Shown here piece after piece: positions 13,200 to 22,873 of a stretch of 64,000 bases of DNA. Location of the stretch: assembly GCA_965178125.1 (NCBI GenBank), contig OZ237738.1:62001-126000 (forward strand). The letters run 5' to 3'. The notes below the pieces were generated by a model. That model was not told the DNA's origin, made no database searches, and saw nothing but the letters and a program-made list of their open reading frames with translations. This DNA is from Bilabrum cf. latius (taxonomy: Eukaryota > Bigyra: Bicosoecida > Bigyra > Bicosoecida). The number at the start of each line of letters is the position of its first letter. Position 1 is the stretch's first letter. Both the position numbers and the translations under genes were made by a program.

Positions 13200-13535
13200 T
13201 TTGAGATGTTTGTGAGATGTGGCAGTCAGCATCTCCAACCGAGGTGCTCACGTGCGGGTCACAAAATGGGGCTTGTTTGCTGCAGAGATCGGCGGCAGCA
13301 ATCTCGATCTGAAGAAGCCATATCGGGTCGTGGCCTACGCGCTGCAGCTGCATTTGGTGATAGCTACTTCTGCTGCGTCGTACTTTATTTGTCAGAGCAA
13401 ATGAAGGGGGGTGGTGTATGTGCTCTTTCGAGCCCCAGATACGCCTGCCGAGGGTAGCGCACTTGCACAACTTTGTTAGGCGTTGCCATGCCTGCTTGAA
13501 ACAGAGACTAGGTTGCGCGTGCACTCTTTCATCGT
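13200..13535 (+). repeat. Degenerate tandem unit 1
   Basis: Matches unit 2 about 330-345 bp downstream. The clearest pair starts at 13487 and 13817, each reading cat-g-ctgctt followed by a shared block with agactaggtt and gcgt. A second pair is tgctctttcgagcccc near 13421 versus tgctcttctcagcccc near 13764. Part of this unit (about 13311-13377) is also similar to 15707-15773. Alignment was by eye and the borders are approximate. Confidence 0.55.
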
Positions 13536-13559
13536 AATCCGAATGCCACTTTGGGGTTC

Positions 13560-13870
13560 ATGTCGATGTCAGAGCGGTAGATCTAGCGCTCTTGGATGAT
13601 CTCACTGCGGCACGCTGGCGGTTGCAGCTTCTAGTGCGGTCGATGCCAGCGGATTGCTTTGCTACGGCGCGCATACCCTCTCTGTATCCTAGGGAGCAGT
13701 GGAGGTTGGGTGACTTCGTTACCCGCCTTGTCAACCCCCTCCTCTTTGATGGAGGGGTGCACGTGCTCTTCTCAGCCCCGGTCACGGCGGGGCAGGGTCG
13801 TCCACTGCACAGCTTCCATGTCTGCTTGATTCACAGACTAGGTTACGCGTACACACTGTCATCAAGAATT
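13560..13870 (+). repeat. Degenerate tandem unit 2
   Basis: Diverged partner of unit 1, lying inside the long open frame at 13592-14536. Further resemblance between about 12925-12960 and 13670-13705 (gcgcat-ccctct-tgtat) suggests the duplicated unit once extended further left. Confidence 0.5.
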
Positions 13871-14536
13871 GCAAATGGGCATCCATGTCCACCATCTCCA
13901 CCTCTACACTACGTTCCTACCGTGCGGGTGGTGGTGCGTCTGCATGATGCAGCATTGCACCTAGACTACAGATTTGATTTAAGAAAAGTTCCTGCCTCCG
14001 GTCCCGCGGACCCACTGGGCTTCACCCCGAACGACTGGTTCTTCACCAGCCCACGGGAATACGTTCTACCTTTGATCCGGATTCCGGATCCTACGAATGT
14101 ATATACCATTTCTCCAATGCACGTCGACTGGCCTCGTCGCTGCATGGCTCCCTGTCCCTGTTCCCCGCCCTAGGGTCCGTGTGGGCTGCTCCGTGCATCG
14201 CCACGTTGGCCCAACTGGCATCCTACCAGTTTGCACGTACAGGTCCTGGCCGATCTGCCATGCGCCCCGTCTATCCACTCGCCTGTAGCCTTCTGCGCGC
14301 TGCTGGCCATGCAGCCCGCTGCCACTCGCGTCTCCCTCGTGCATTGCACCTGGAGCCCCCTTCCTCCCGTTGTGTCCTGCCTATTGACGCCGAACTATCG
14401 TCGCGTGTGCCGGTGTCCCCGTCTTGTTACTCTCCATCTCCTGTCCGTCTGCGCCCACCTGGACTTCCGGCTCATCTCTACTCCCTGTCGCTTTAAGTCT
14501 GATGTCCAATTACGTGAACTAGAGCCTGTTGCGTAA
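13592..14536 (+). other. 314-codon open frame of uncertain coding status
   Basis: Open to a TAA with one TAG read as Gln, with no ATG near its 5' end and an in-frame TAA shortly upstream. The middle (YRFDLRKVPASGPADPLGF) looks protein-like; the rest is Pro/Leu/Cys-rich and resembles a chance frame in GC-rich DNA. It overlaps repeat unit 2. It may be an exon remnant. Confidence 0.2.
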
Positions 14537-14585
14537 CATTCCTAGAAAATAACTTGCCTGAGGCCAAATCACACGCAACACTGTT

Positions 14586-15538
14586 ACGAGCTTGACTTGC
14601 TTCGCTTCGATGGTGTGGACGACATCGAGCGATTCACAGTCAGCACCGACCGCTCTATGGGTGGAGCATCGTACGCTACGTTCAGTGTGCGAGCGGCGAG
14701 ACGAAAGGGGCATGCAGATGTTATACGAGGGGTATTTGAGGGTGTGATTTTGGGCCCTCGCATCCGCGGTCACGACCAGACAGATGTACTACGCCTCGGC
14801 GACGGAGGCAACGTTGAGCAGGTCCTGCTCGGCGAGCCGCAGAAGGGCTCAGGAGCTCGACCGTTTGGTTCAAGAGACCTTCGCTCGAACGATCCCCGCC
14901 GCCCATCCGCTGCACGCGAATCCCCCGGCCAGGGAGGGCGCCTGGTGCTGGAGCACGGCGAGTGGAGGAGCGGGGTGGGGGCCGGCAGCCTGGGCTGGGC
15001 CATGACCCGCACCAAGCCAGCAGACGTGTTCCCCAGGATGCCTTCCATGTCAGGTCTGCTGCTCACCGTGCGCGGGGACGGGCGCGCCTACCAGGTGGTC
15101 TGCAAAGGGGGCCAGCGCCAGTTTGGGCACGTCCCGGGTGTCGAGGCAGAGGCCACGTACGTCTGCCACCTGCAGCCCCCGGCGGGGAGGTGGGTCACCG
15201 TGGCAGCGCCCTTCCCGTCCTTCCTGCGGGTGTCTCGCGGGCACGTGTGGGGGGAACAGCGCTGGGAGGACGTGGACAGGTTTGACCTGGGGCGGGGGCT
15301 CAACCCGAACGAGCTCTCCGGACTGGGCTTCTTGCTGGCGGACGGGATGGACGGGCCCTTCTCGTTGGAGGTGCGGTCTGTGAAGGCGGTGAGGCACATC
15401 GAGAAGGTTACGGACGAGGAGGAGGAGGCGCTCATACGCGGTGGCCTGCTCGCTGCGAGGAGCCACAAGAAGCAGCCAGGCAGGCACGGCGAGGGGCGAG
15501 GGCGCCCTAGGGTCGAGGCCGGCGGCTGAAAGCATGCT
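14586..15538 (+). repeat. Segmental duplication, copy B (partner 1692-2644)
   Basis: Colinear with copy A, 12 substitutions and no indels over 953 bp. Flanks on both sides are unrelated to those of copy A. No target-site duplication or transposon end is visible. Confidence 0.95.
14588..15529 (+). pseudogene. CIA30-domain gene, copy 2 (possibly 5'-truncated)
   Basis: Same two exons as copy 1 (14588-14686 and 14933-15529) with the inferred intron 14687-14932, ending in TGA. The frame is intact and exon changes are few: two amino-acid changes near the C-terminus (Gln to His, Leu to Arg) and otherwise silent ones, so recent constraint or very recent origin is possible. The homology to copy 1 stops just upstream of the first shared codon. 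The new upstream sequence has TAA in frame and offers no ATG, so this copy probably lost its first exon and promoter. It could still be expressed if a new upstream exon was captured. The pseudogene call is tentative. Confidence 0.5.
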
Positions 15539-15928
15539 CGCGGCCATCCTCAACTGCGCCAGCCAACTGCAGAAGTAACTGAAAGACTTGGCAACTCGGG
15601 GATGGGCACCCAATGAAACGAACCAACCAACCAACCAACCAACCAAGTGTGACTGATGATAGCGAGACAAGAAGTGCTGTCACACTGCTGTGTACAGGCA
15701 GGAACAAGAAGCCAGATTGAGCACTGGCCTGTGCGCTGCAGCTGTGTTTGGTGATGTTTACTTCCCATACTCTCGTAGCTTTTCTTTTCTTTTAACTTAC
15801 TGAGCAAAGCATAGCTCCTGCCATAGAAACTAGTAGTATGATATTTGCTCCGATTTTGGATTTGCTCGTGCCGCGCGCTTGCCGCCCACACTGCATCATC
15901 AGCGCAGAGCAACCTCAGATTTGCAGGA
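15539..15928. other. Intergenic gap before the lectin gene
   Basis: Contains a short AACC microsatellite and a fragment (about 15707-15773) similar to repeat unit 1 near 13311-13377. A T-rich tract (ttttcttttctttt near 15780) precedes the lectin gene. No gene was identified. Confidence 0.4.
15621..15646 (+). repeat. AACC tetranucleotide microsatellite
   Basis: About six and a half uninterrupted AACC units. Confidence 0.9.
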
Positions 15929-17608
15929 ATGCGATCAATCGTTTCCATTTTGGTGGCTCTCGTCGCTTGTCATGCGCTCAGTGTGCAAGGGCGACGAGCA
16001 GCAGGCCAGCAGCACCTTCGCAGCGCTGGCTCTACGTCGTCGACATCGGTCTGCGCCAGCAGCAGGCACCAGAGCGGCAGCAGCTATGTGAAAGACACCA
16101 AGTACAGCTTTGACAAAGTTGACATGTACTCCTGCGACGTGAGCGCATTGGCCGCGAGGAAGCCGGCAGGGGACGACAGGCTCCGCAGAGGCGAGATTCT
16201 GCATTCCGCTCTCGACCAGCCCGACAACGCCTTGTCCACGGATTCGAAGATGGTGTGGCTCCGGGCTGACTGCAAGCTGGCCGTCGATGGAAAGAAAGAT
16301 GGAAATTTGTTCCTCTCGGATAATCCCTAGTGGCAGGCCGACCACTGCGCGCTGGTCTTGACGGATGCATCGTGCAGCACGCAGGGAGACCTGGCCATCA
16401 TCGACACGGATACGGGCAAGTACCTCTGGCGTGTGCATTCCTCTATCTTCACACCCGAGGTGGACACGTTTCTGGTCCAAGGGGACGGCAATGTCGTTCT
16501 CCTTCAGGAAGGCGCGCACATGCTGTGGAGCACCGATACCGGGGGCCACACGGCCGGGTCGGGGCACTTCCACTTCGCGCAATAGGTGCGGGAGGACTTG
16601 CACAGTCTGCACTGCGATGCAGGGGCCCTGCAATCGTCATACCACCAAGTGACCAACGGCGACGTGCTGTCTCCGGGGCAGGTGCTGCGAGCCGGGGCCG
16701 CCTTGAGGGCGGGCGAGGGAGAGGGGGTCGAGCTGCGCATGCAGGGAGACTGCAACCTGGTGGTGTACCGAGAAGGTAAGGACGTGTTTGCAACAAACAC
16801 GAGGGGCAAGGGTACCAAGGGGAAGTGCGCACTCGTCATCACGGGGGACGGCTGCGACACCCAGGGCGACCTGGCCATCGTGGACAGCGCCTCCGGGCAG
16901 TACATCTGGCGGGCGCCTGCCTCGCTGATGGACCCGGTTGCAGACACCCTTCGTCTGTAGGGGGACGGGAATGCCATCCTGTTCCAGCAGGGAGGTGCTA
17001 TCGCGTGGTCCACGGGGTCGGCGGACCTGGATAGTCCTCACGAGGATGCAACCTTCGGCAATGGTCGCAAGACGGCGGCGCTGCAGGCGGCCATCGAAAG
17101 GTGGACTCCTCGCTGCGACCCCAAGGCGCTCGCTAAGCGACCTGCCGCCCGGGGGTACTCTCTGTGGGACAATGAGCTGCTGCCCATGGGGCATTCACTC
17201 TGGAGGGGGGGGTTCAGCAAGGCCTCTCTGACGGTACAGGACGGCTGCGACCTGGTGGAGAAGGCCAAGGACGGAGACGTAAGCTGGAGGACGAGAACCC
17301 GTGGCAAGGCCCAGAAGTGCGCACTCGTCATCACGGGGGAGGAGTGCGACCGCGTGGGAGATCTTGCTCTCGTAGACATGGACAGCGGGGCGTACCTGTG
17401 GAGCGTCAACACGTCCTACATGCGGCCCACAGCCAGGGTAATGAAGCTTGAGGACAACAACTTTCGCCTGATCCAGCAGGCTTCGTTCAAAAATATCTGG
17501 TGGTCGGATGCCCACCAGATGGGCCACCACAATCCGACCTCGAAGGGAAACCCGGATCCCAGCTTCGATGCGGTGTTTAGCTATTTAGGCAAGTCTCAGG
17601 ATGGATAA
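15929..17608 (+). CDS. Secreted protein with three bulb-type (B-lectin) repeats
   Basis: 559 residues, ATG 15929 to TAA 17606-17608. The start is chosen because it begins a signal peptide (MRSIVSILVALVACHALSVQG). Three tandem B-lectin-like units each carry the pattern CALV-T...C...GDLA-D followed by a YLW or YIW strand (about residues 140-215, 295-350 and 465-520). Mannose-binding B-lectins use the core Q-x-D-x-N. Here the first unit has VQGDGN with a CAA codon, and the second has LQGDGN with TAG (16958-16960) at the same Gln, strong internal evidence that TAG means Gln. Other in-frame TAGs are at 16328 and 16583. Paired Cys residues suggest disulfides. Carbohydrate binding in the secretory pathway or outside the cell is inferred from the fold. 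Confidence 0.8.
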
Positions 17609-18187
17609 GAGGCGTGTTTGTTTGGCGGTCGTGAAAGCACGGGTGGCGTACGGTGGACCGGTCACACAGAACGCTCTAGGCCACGGCGGTCACGACGCGA
17701 ATTCGGGAGATGTTGAAAGCGTCGATAATGCCATCACTGGCAGTGATGACTCACTCGGAGGCGCTGAAGTGCGCTTCGGCAGGTGAGGAGCCGGGGTTGA
17801 TCCGCGGAGATAAACGACAGATGGGCGCTTTCTCACGAAGGAGCGGCCGGGCGGGAGCCATACCGAAAATTGATGTTCTTAATCGGCTCGGGGTATTCTG
17901 GATTGTCACAGTCCTCAGTGCGGTGCCTACAACGTCATGCTCTGCTCGCCCCCGAAAAACAATTGCCTAGATCTACTAGCCTAAGGCTCAGGGCTGCGAC
18001 CCCAACAATGATGTTCGTAAATAATGTAAATCTGACAATTATCATTTGTTTGCGCTGATTTTGAATTGAAATGTAAATGTGGATAGGTGCAGCGCACTGT
18101 TCTCATTAACGCGCCCTGCGCAGTGCGCACTAAGCTCGCTTGCCAAGCAGTCTCGGGATCACCGCAAACTTGAAGTCTATAGCATCA
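17609..18187. other. Intergenic gap, no gene supported
   Basis: A plus-strand frame at about 17710-18026, two TAGs read as Gln, ends in TAA and has no recognisable features. The last 100 bp are AT-richer and precede the release factor gene. It probably contains the 3' UTR of the lectin gene and a promoter. Confidence 0.4.
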
Positions 18188-19432
18188 ATGTCTTGGATGC
18201 GGACTGTTCGCAAGCTCCGCAGCTGCCGGCTTCCGACCCGTTGCTGTCTTGCCCATCGCTGCTTGCCAGCCTGGGGCGCTCATCAAGTCCGGACGATGGC
18301 GTTTGGAGCTGAGGTGCACAAAAAGCTAGATGAAATGGCAAAGATGCACGCCAATTTATCTGACTAGCTGGCAACCGGCAAGATTGACCCGCAGCAAATG
18401 GCCAAGGTCATGAGGGAGTTGAACTAGCTCGAGAAGGTTGTAGAGCGAAGGAAGCAGCTGTAGGATGCCCAGAATGAGATATCGGATCTATAGTAGGTTA
18501 TTAAGGATGCAGGGTCTGCTTCTAATCCATCGGAAGAAGAGCTTGAGCTTGCATCTATGGCGAAAGAGGAGATTGAAGAACTGCAAGAAACTGCGCAAGA
18601 AGCCGAGGATGAACTGAAACGTTTGCTGCTCCCGAAGGACGAAGCCGATAACCGCAGTGCCATTCTGGAAGTCCGCTCGGGAGCTGGCGGGGACGAAGCT
18701 GCCATTTTCGCGGGGGATCTGCTCGAGATGTACCGCGGCTTGGCGGCCCACCAGGGGTGGAGCTTCAAGGTGCTCGACGAGTCTCGAGCTGGGCTAGGAG
18801 GGATCGCCAAGGCGCAGGCAGAGATTGGCGGAGACGAGGTATTCGGTGCCCTAAAGTACGAGGTGGGCGTGCACCGCGTGCAGCGCGTGCCTCAGACGGA
18901 GAGCCAGGGCCGCATCCACACGAGCACTGCCACTGTGGCGGTCCTGCCGCAGGCCGAGGAGGTGGACGTGGACATCAAGCCTTCTGATCTAGTTGTAGAG
19001 ACAATGCGGGCTGGAGGGGCGGGTGGGCAGCACGTCAACACCACGGACAGCGCTGTCCGCATCACGCACAAGCCCACCGGCGTGGTGGTGAGCATACAGG
19101 ACGAGAGGTCTCAGCACCAGAACAGAGCCAAGGCCATGCTCGTGCTCAGGGCCAGGATATTCGAGGCGGAGAGATAGAAGGCAGCCCTGGAGCGCGCGCA
19201 GTCCAGGCGCACCCAGATCGGCACGGGGGACCGCAGCGAGCGCATCCGCACCTACAACCAGCCCCAGGACCGCGTCACGGACCACAGGTGCGGGCTGTCG
19301 GCCTCTGGGGTGGAGGCGCTCCTCAGGGGGGCCAGCGTGGACGCTTTGCTACAGATGCACGATAAACTCAAGCTGGACGAAGAGGAGCGCATGCTGGCTG
19401 AGCTGGAGGCAGGGAACAGTGGCCGGTCATGA
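18188..19432 (+). CDS. MTRF1L: Mitochondrial class I peptide chain release factor 1 (mtRF1a type)
   Basis: 414 residues, ATG 18188 to TGA. RF1 recognises UAA and UAG in bacterial-type ribosomes and hydrolyses peptidyl-tRNA. The N-terminus is Arg-rich without acidic residues ([13 protein letters not shown]...), a mitochondrial presequence; an in-frame TAA upstream rules out a longer start. The coiled-coil domain 1 is followed by the PxT codon-recognition motif as P-Q-T at residues 235-237 ([19 protein letters not shown]) and the catalytic GGQ at 279-281 ([20 protein letters not shown]). A normal PxT loop implies the organelle still uses UAA/UAG stops. Six in-frame TAGs (18365, 18425, 18461, 18491, 18494, 19175) sit at Gln-like positions, for example LQQVI and ERQKAALER, so the gene itself depends on UAG reassignment. 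Confidence 0.92.
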
Positions 19433-19561
19433 GGACTTGTGTTTGAGTTCGACCCTTGGGAAGAAAATTTCATACCCACATGCATTATGCACTGCTAGCA
19501 GACGGATACATCACGGCTGTGTCCCACAACACACCTGCCCCTGCCCCTGGGCCCTGACGCG

Positions 19562-20464
19562 TCAGCTGCGTCCCCTCCCGCTCTCCTCTGCTGGGCTCAA
19601 GCCAGAGGCCCGCGCCGCTGCCTCTGCCACCGACCTGGCGCTGTCCCGCTCCACACTTACTGGACAGGCGGCAGTGGCAGCCGCCGCCACAATCCGCTGC
19701 ATGGGCCCTTCGCCTTCGCCCTCCCCCTCGCCACGGACCACCGCGCCATCGCTGCTGCCCCCAATCCCCGCCCCGCCTCCAGAGCCCCGGTCCTGGGCCA
19801 AAGCAGCCTCCAGCGCGAGGTCCACCTGCATATCGGCCTCGACCAGCGCACCCGTCTCAGCGTCCAGTGGTCGCTCCGCCGCCTGTCTCTGCTGCTCGAT
19901 GGCCGCCCTCATGCTGGGCTTGAGCAGCTCGTGGGGGCACGCCTGGCTCAACTGCCTGCGCACCGCCGCAGTTGCCTCGGGCATGCCACGCAGCTGCCTC
20001 TCCACACTAGCCAGAAAACTGCCCCACACGTCCCGTCGGAAATACATGTCCGTTTCACTCGCATCTTCTCCCTGGTACTGGACCTGCCTCCCGGCTGCAA
20101 GCCCCTGCTCCTGCTCCTGCTCTTTCTCCTGCTCTTTCCATGCTGTTGAATGGAAGCCCATCAGCACCATGAACAGAGGCAGGTACCACAGACTCAGCAG
20201 GAACACCTTGCGCGCGCTCTCGTCGCTCCTGTCCCTCCAGAAACGGAAGGCCAGCGGCATCAGCAGCGCGCCCAGAGCCGCCCCCTCGATCGCGAACATG
20301 GCCCCCGTCACGCCCGCCCACGTGGTTACCAGAGGCAGGGCGCTCAGCAGCCCAGAGTACCCCAGGATCCGACTCGCCGTCTTGCCCCCCGAGCTGTCCC
20401 CCCTCGAGATCATCTGGTAGCCACCGTTCTCGTAGTCTTGCCTGAACCTCCAAGCGAGCGCGTA

Positions 20465-20502
<38 letters not shown>

Positions 20503-21529
20503 GCGCAGCCGCCGCCGGGTCCGTGAGAGCCCCGCCTGCCGCCGCCCAGCCCATGAGCGGCGGGATGGCCCCCACCACGGAGCCCACCACGGTGTTGAAG
20601 GGCGAGGCCTGCTTCATGGGCGTGTACACGGCAGCGTACAGCGCGATGTTGCCCACGCCCAGAGCCGCAGCCACCGGGTTGCAGCCCATGAGGAGCACGG
20701 TCCCGCCTGCCGCGCCAGTCACAGCGGCAAACACGCCGGCTTGCTGCATGCTGAGGCGTCCCGATGGCAGGGGCCGGGCCCGGGTCCGAGCCATCCGACC
20801 GTCGTTCTCTATTTCGTACATTTGATTCAGCGCGCTCGCCGAGGCCGAGCACAGTGCTGTGCCCAGCGACACGGCTACCAATGATGCTCCAGATCCGGCT
20901 GGGCCTGCCATAACGAAACCGAAGGCGCTGGAAGCGACCACAAGGGCGCTCAAATTGGCTTTTGACAGCGCTGCGTACGCTCGCAATATCCTCCTCGCCG
21001 ATTTGAGGCTCAGAGAAGAACCATGCACATTTCTACTAGCACAATGCTATCCCTACGTACTCGCTGATGGGGCTGCTGCCTGGGGTGAGTGGCTAGCCTG
21101 TACCTGACCGAAGCGCGCTTCCCCGGCCCTGGGAAGCTCGGCAGTTCCCGCCTGGTGACTGCTCTGTGATCCCGATGAGTATCCCCGGCGAATCTCTTGT
21201 GTGGATTGTGTGCTATCGGCATGGCGCACTGGCAACGTTGGTCCAACATAGGCTCTGCTTTGAGTTCTTGTAACCGATGAGGTCTGCAACTACCTTTGAT
21301 GATCACGCAGCCGACCTATCCTGCATTTGTCAACGACTCCTCGTTCCAGCGAATGGTAATGCAGGTGACGTCTAGCCAAGCAAGATGCGCGGCTCAGTCT
21401 CTGACCGTGCCGCATCCCAGGGTCGATCGTGATTGGTTGACGCTGCACTGACTGGAGTCGCCGCGCACGTGCTGATAGGTTCCGCAAGTTGATTGTATGG
21501 TGCTGTTTCCGAGTTGCCAATCTCATCAT
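19562..21529 (-). CDS. COX10: Protoheme IX farnesyltransferase (heme O synthase)
   Basis: 655 residues. The enzyme adds a farnesyl group to heme b, giving heme O for cytochrome c oxidase, in the mitochondrial inner membrane. The UbiA prenyltransferase core carries the first Asp-rich motif (NQMYEIENDGRMARTRARPL, about residue 235), several hydrophobic helices, and the second motif region (LFLWQMPHFYALAWRFRQDY). The N-terminus MMRLATRKQHHTINLRNLSA is a mitochondrial presequence; reaching it requires reading three TAGs (21290, 21053, 21047) as Gln. The end is TGA at 19562-19564. Unusual: about 175 residues beyond the last helix, Gln/Glu-rich then low complexity, not part of typical COX10. It converges with the release factor gene (129 bp between stops) and diverges from the Aha1-like gene (124 bp between starts). 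Confidence 0.88.
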
Positions 21530-21653
21530 TCATTTGCAGGCACATTCTGCCTGCATACGGAGTTTCTGTACTTGGCTGCGTTCAAGATAGTTTACCCATC
21601 CCTATTTTGGTCTATTGCTGGATAGGTTGGTCGGAGAATCGATAATTGCAAGA
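21530..21653. promoter_or_regulatory. Bidirectional promoter region, COX10 / Aha1-like gene
   Basis: 124 bp separate two divergent start codons. No specific element identified; the call rests on the head-to-head layout. Confidence 0.4.
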
Positions 21654-22493
21654 ATGGCTGCAGTTCCTGAGCCAGCCAAGCAGGATGATACCTCAGATGC
21701 TGCGGCAGCGGCACCGAGTGGCTAGGAAAGTGATGAAATCAAACATGCTATTGAGAGTGACCACTATGCTTGGGCAAAGGATATGAAAGGTCGAAAAGTA
21801 GAGGAGCAGAGCCCCGAGCAGCTTCAGGAGGAAGCCGAGGCAGATGAGGGCGCCCCGGGCAGCGCTTGGAATACAGCTGGAACATGGTGAGGTGTGGGTA
21901 ATTTTGATATACGCGAGACCGTGTCCGTCGTTTTGCGTATGGGGCCTGCGAAGTGACGAGATGTCTTCGTATGCTCTGCCCTAGCCACGTGGCCGCGATG
22001 GCACGCTACTTGGAAGCTCTACACGTCCTGGTGGATTTGACATGCACCTTTGTTGTATACTTTTAACCTATGCGTGTGCAGGGAAGATTAGGATATCAGC
22101 GATAAGGCTTCTAAGACTCTCAAAGAGACGTTGTTGGCTTTGCGAATCCCGGTAGAGGTCGCTGGAAGCAGTTGCGTTGTGGTGTTCAGAGAGATCCCAG
22201 AGTGCAGTGGGACTGCAACTGTGGTATTCGTGCGGGGAAGGGTGAAGCCAGGCTTCGAGATGAAGCTAAAGGCGTCCTGGGCGGCGGTCGAAGCCGAGCA
22301 CGCAGACGATCCGAGTGCTGCCGCCCTGTCGAGCGGGACGCTGGAGATAGAGGAGATGACAGACTACGAGGACCCCGAGGACTACGATATGGAGATAGAG
22401 GCAGAGGAGGGCACCGCGGATTGCATGGAGGACGCCAAGGAGGCCCTCTGTGAGGCCATCACCGCATGGAAGGCTACCCTAGCCGAGAAGTGA
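21654..22493 (+). CDS. Activator of Hsp90 ATPase, N-terminal-domain-only protein (Hch1-like)
   Basis: 214 residues in two exons, 21654-21886 and 22082-22493, joined across a 195-bp GT-AG intron (gtgaggtg ... gtgtgcag). Splicing gives the Aha1-N start SAWNTAGTWEDQDISDKASK, equivalent to the W-N-x-N-x-W-H-W-E-E region of Aha1, followed by ETLLALRIPVEVA and the beta strands TATVVFVRGRVKPGFEMKL. Aha1-N binds the Hsp90 middle domain and stimulates its ATPase. The C-terminal Aha1 domain is absent, as in yeast Hch1. The N-terminal 60 residues are an Ala/Glu-rich extension. TAG codons at 21723 and 22089 read as Gln; the second lies in the conserved WEDQD segment. The end is TGA. Confidence 0.85.
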
Positions 22494-22873
22494 AATCAAG
22501 CGGTGGAGTTGGGGGTGTAGCAGGCAACCCTGCGGGAGAGTTGGTGGCACCATACTCTTTGGGACTAAAGAGTCACCTCTTTTGGAGCCGCCAACCAAGG
22601 CGGGTCAAGACGAACGACAATTCAAGACCCACTGTGTGACACGGCCGCCGTTGCGCGGCGCCGCCGCCTGCGATCGACGATTTTTGTCTCTCAACTTAGG
22701 CCTACTGCTGCTTTCGTTCCGAATTTCCCAACGTTATAGATCCGTGCAAGTACTAGTAGACTTTCTGGGGACCCCGGAAGCCGACGCTTTCCGATAGACT
22801 GGGCACGACTCCACCAGGAAGGACTACAATGCTACCATTGAGCTTGCGTTCGCGAAGGCATGCATGATTCCAT
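22494..22873. other. Convergent intergenic gap
   Basis: Between the stops of the Aha1-like gene and IFT81. A plus-strand frame from about 22582 runs with one TAG to a TGA at 22885-22887, overlapping the end of IFT81. It has no ATG start and no recognised family, so I treat it as chance. Confidence 0.35.

Larger units (their letters stand above)
12166..14585. other. Gene-poor 2.4-kb stretch with degenerate duplications
   Basis: No gene family is recognisable on either strand. Donor-like GTGAG sites after open segments (about 12700 and 12780) could mark exons of an unidentified gene. The right part consists of diverged tandem units (see the repeat entries) and one 314-codon open frame at 13592-14536. 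The segment ends at the border of duplication copy B, suggesting an accessory, recently rearranged region. Confidence 0.45.

Noticed and set aside
17710-18026. 104-codon frame downstream of the lectin gene
   Set aside because: No conserved feature, composition like the surrounding non-coding DNA, and ATG context unremarkable.
19419-20420. 333-codon plus-strand frame opposite COX10
   Set aside because: Antisense shadow; COX10 motifs are on the other strand.
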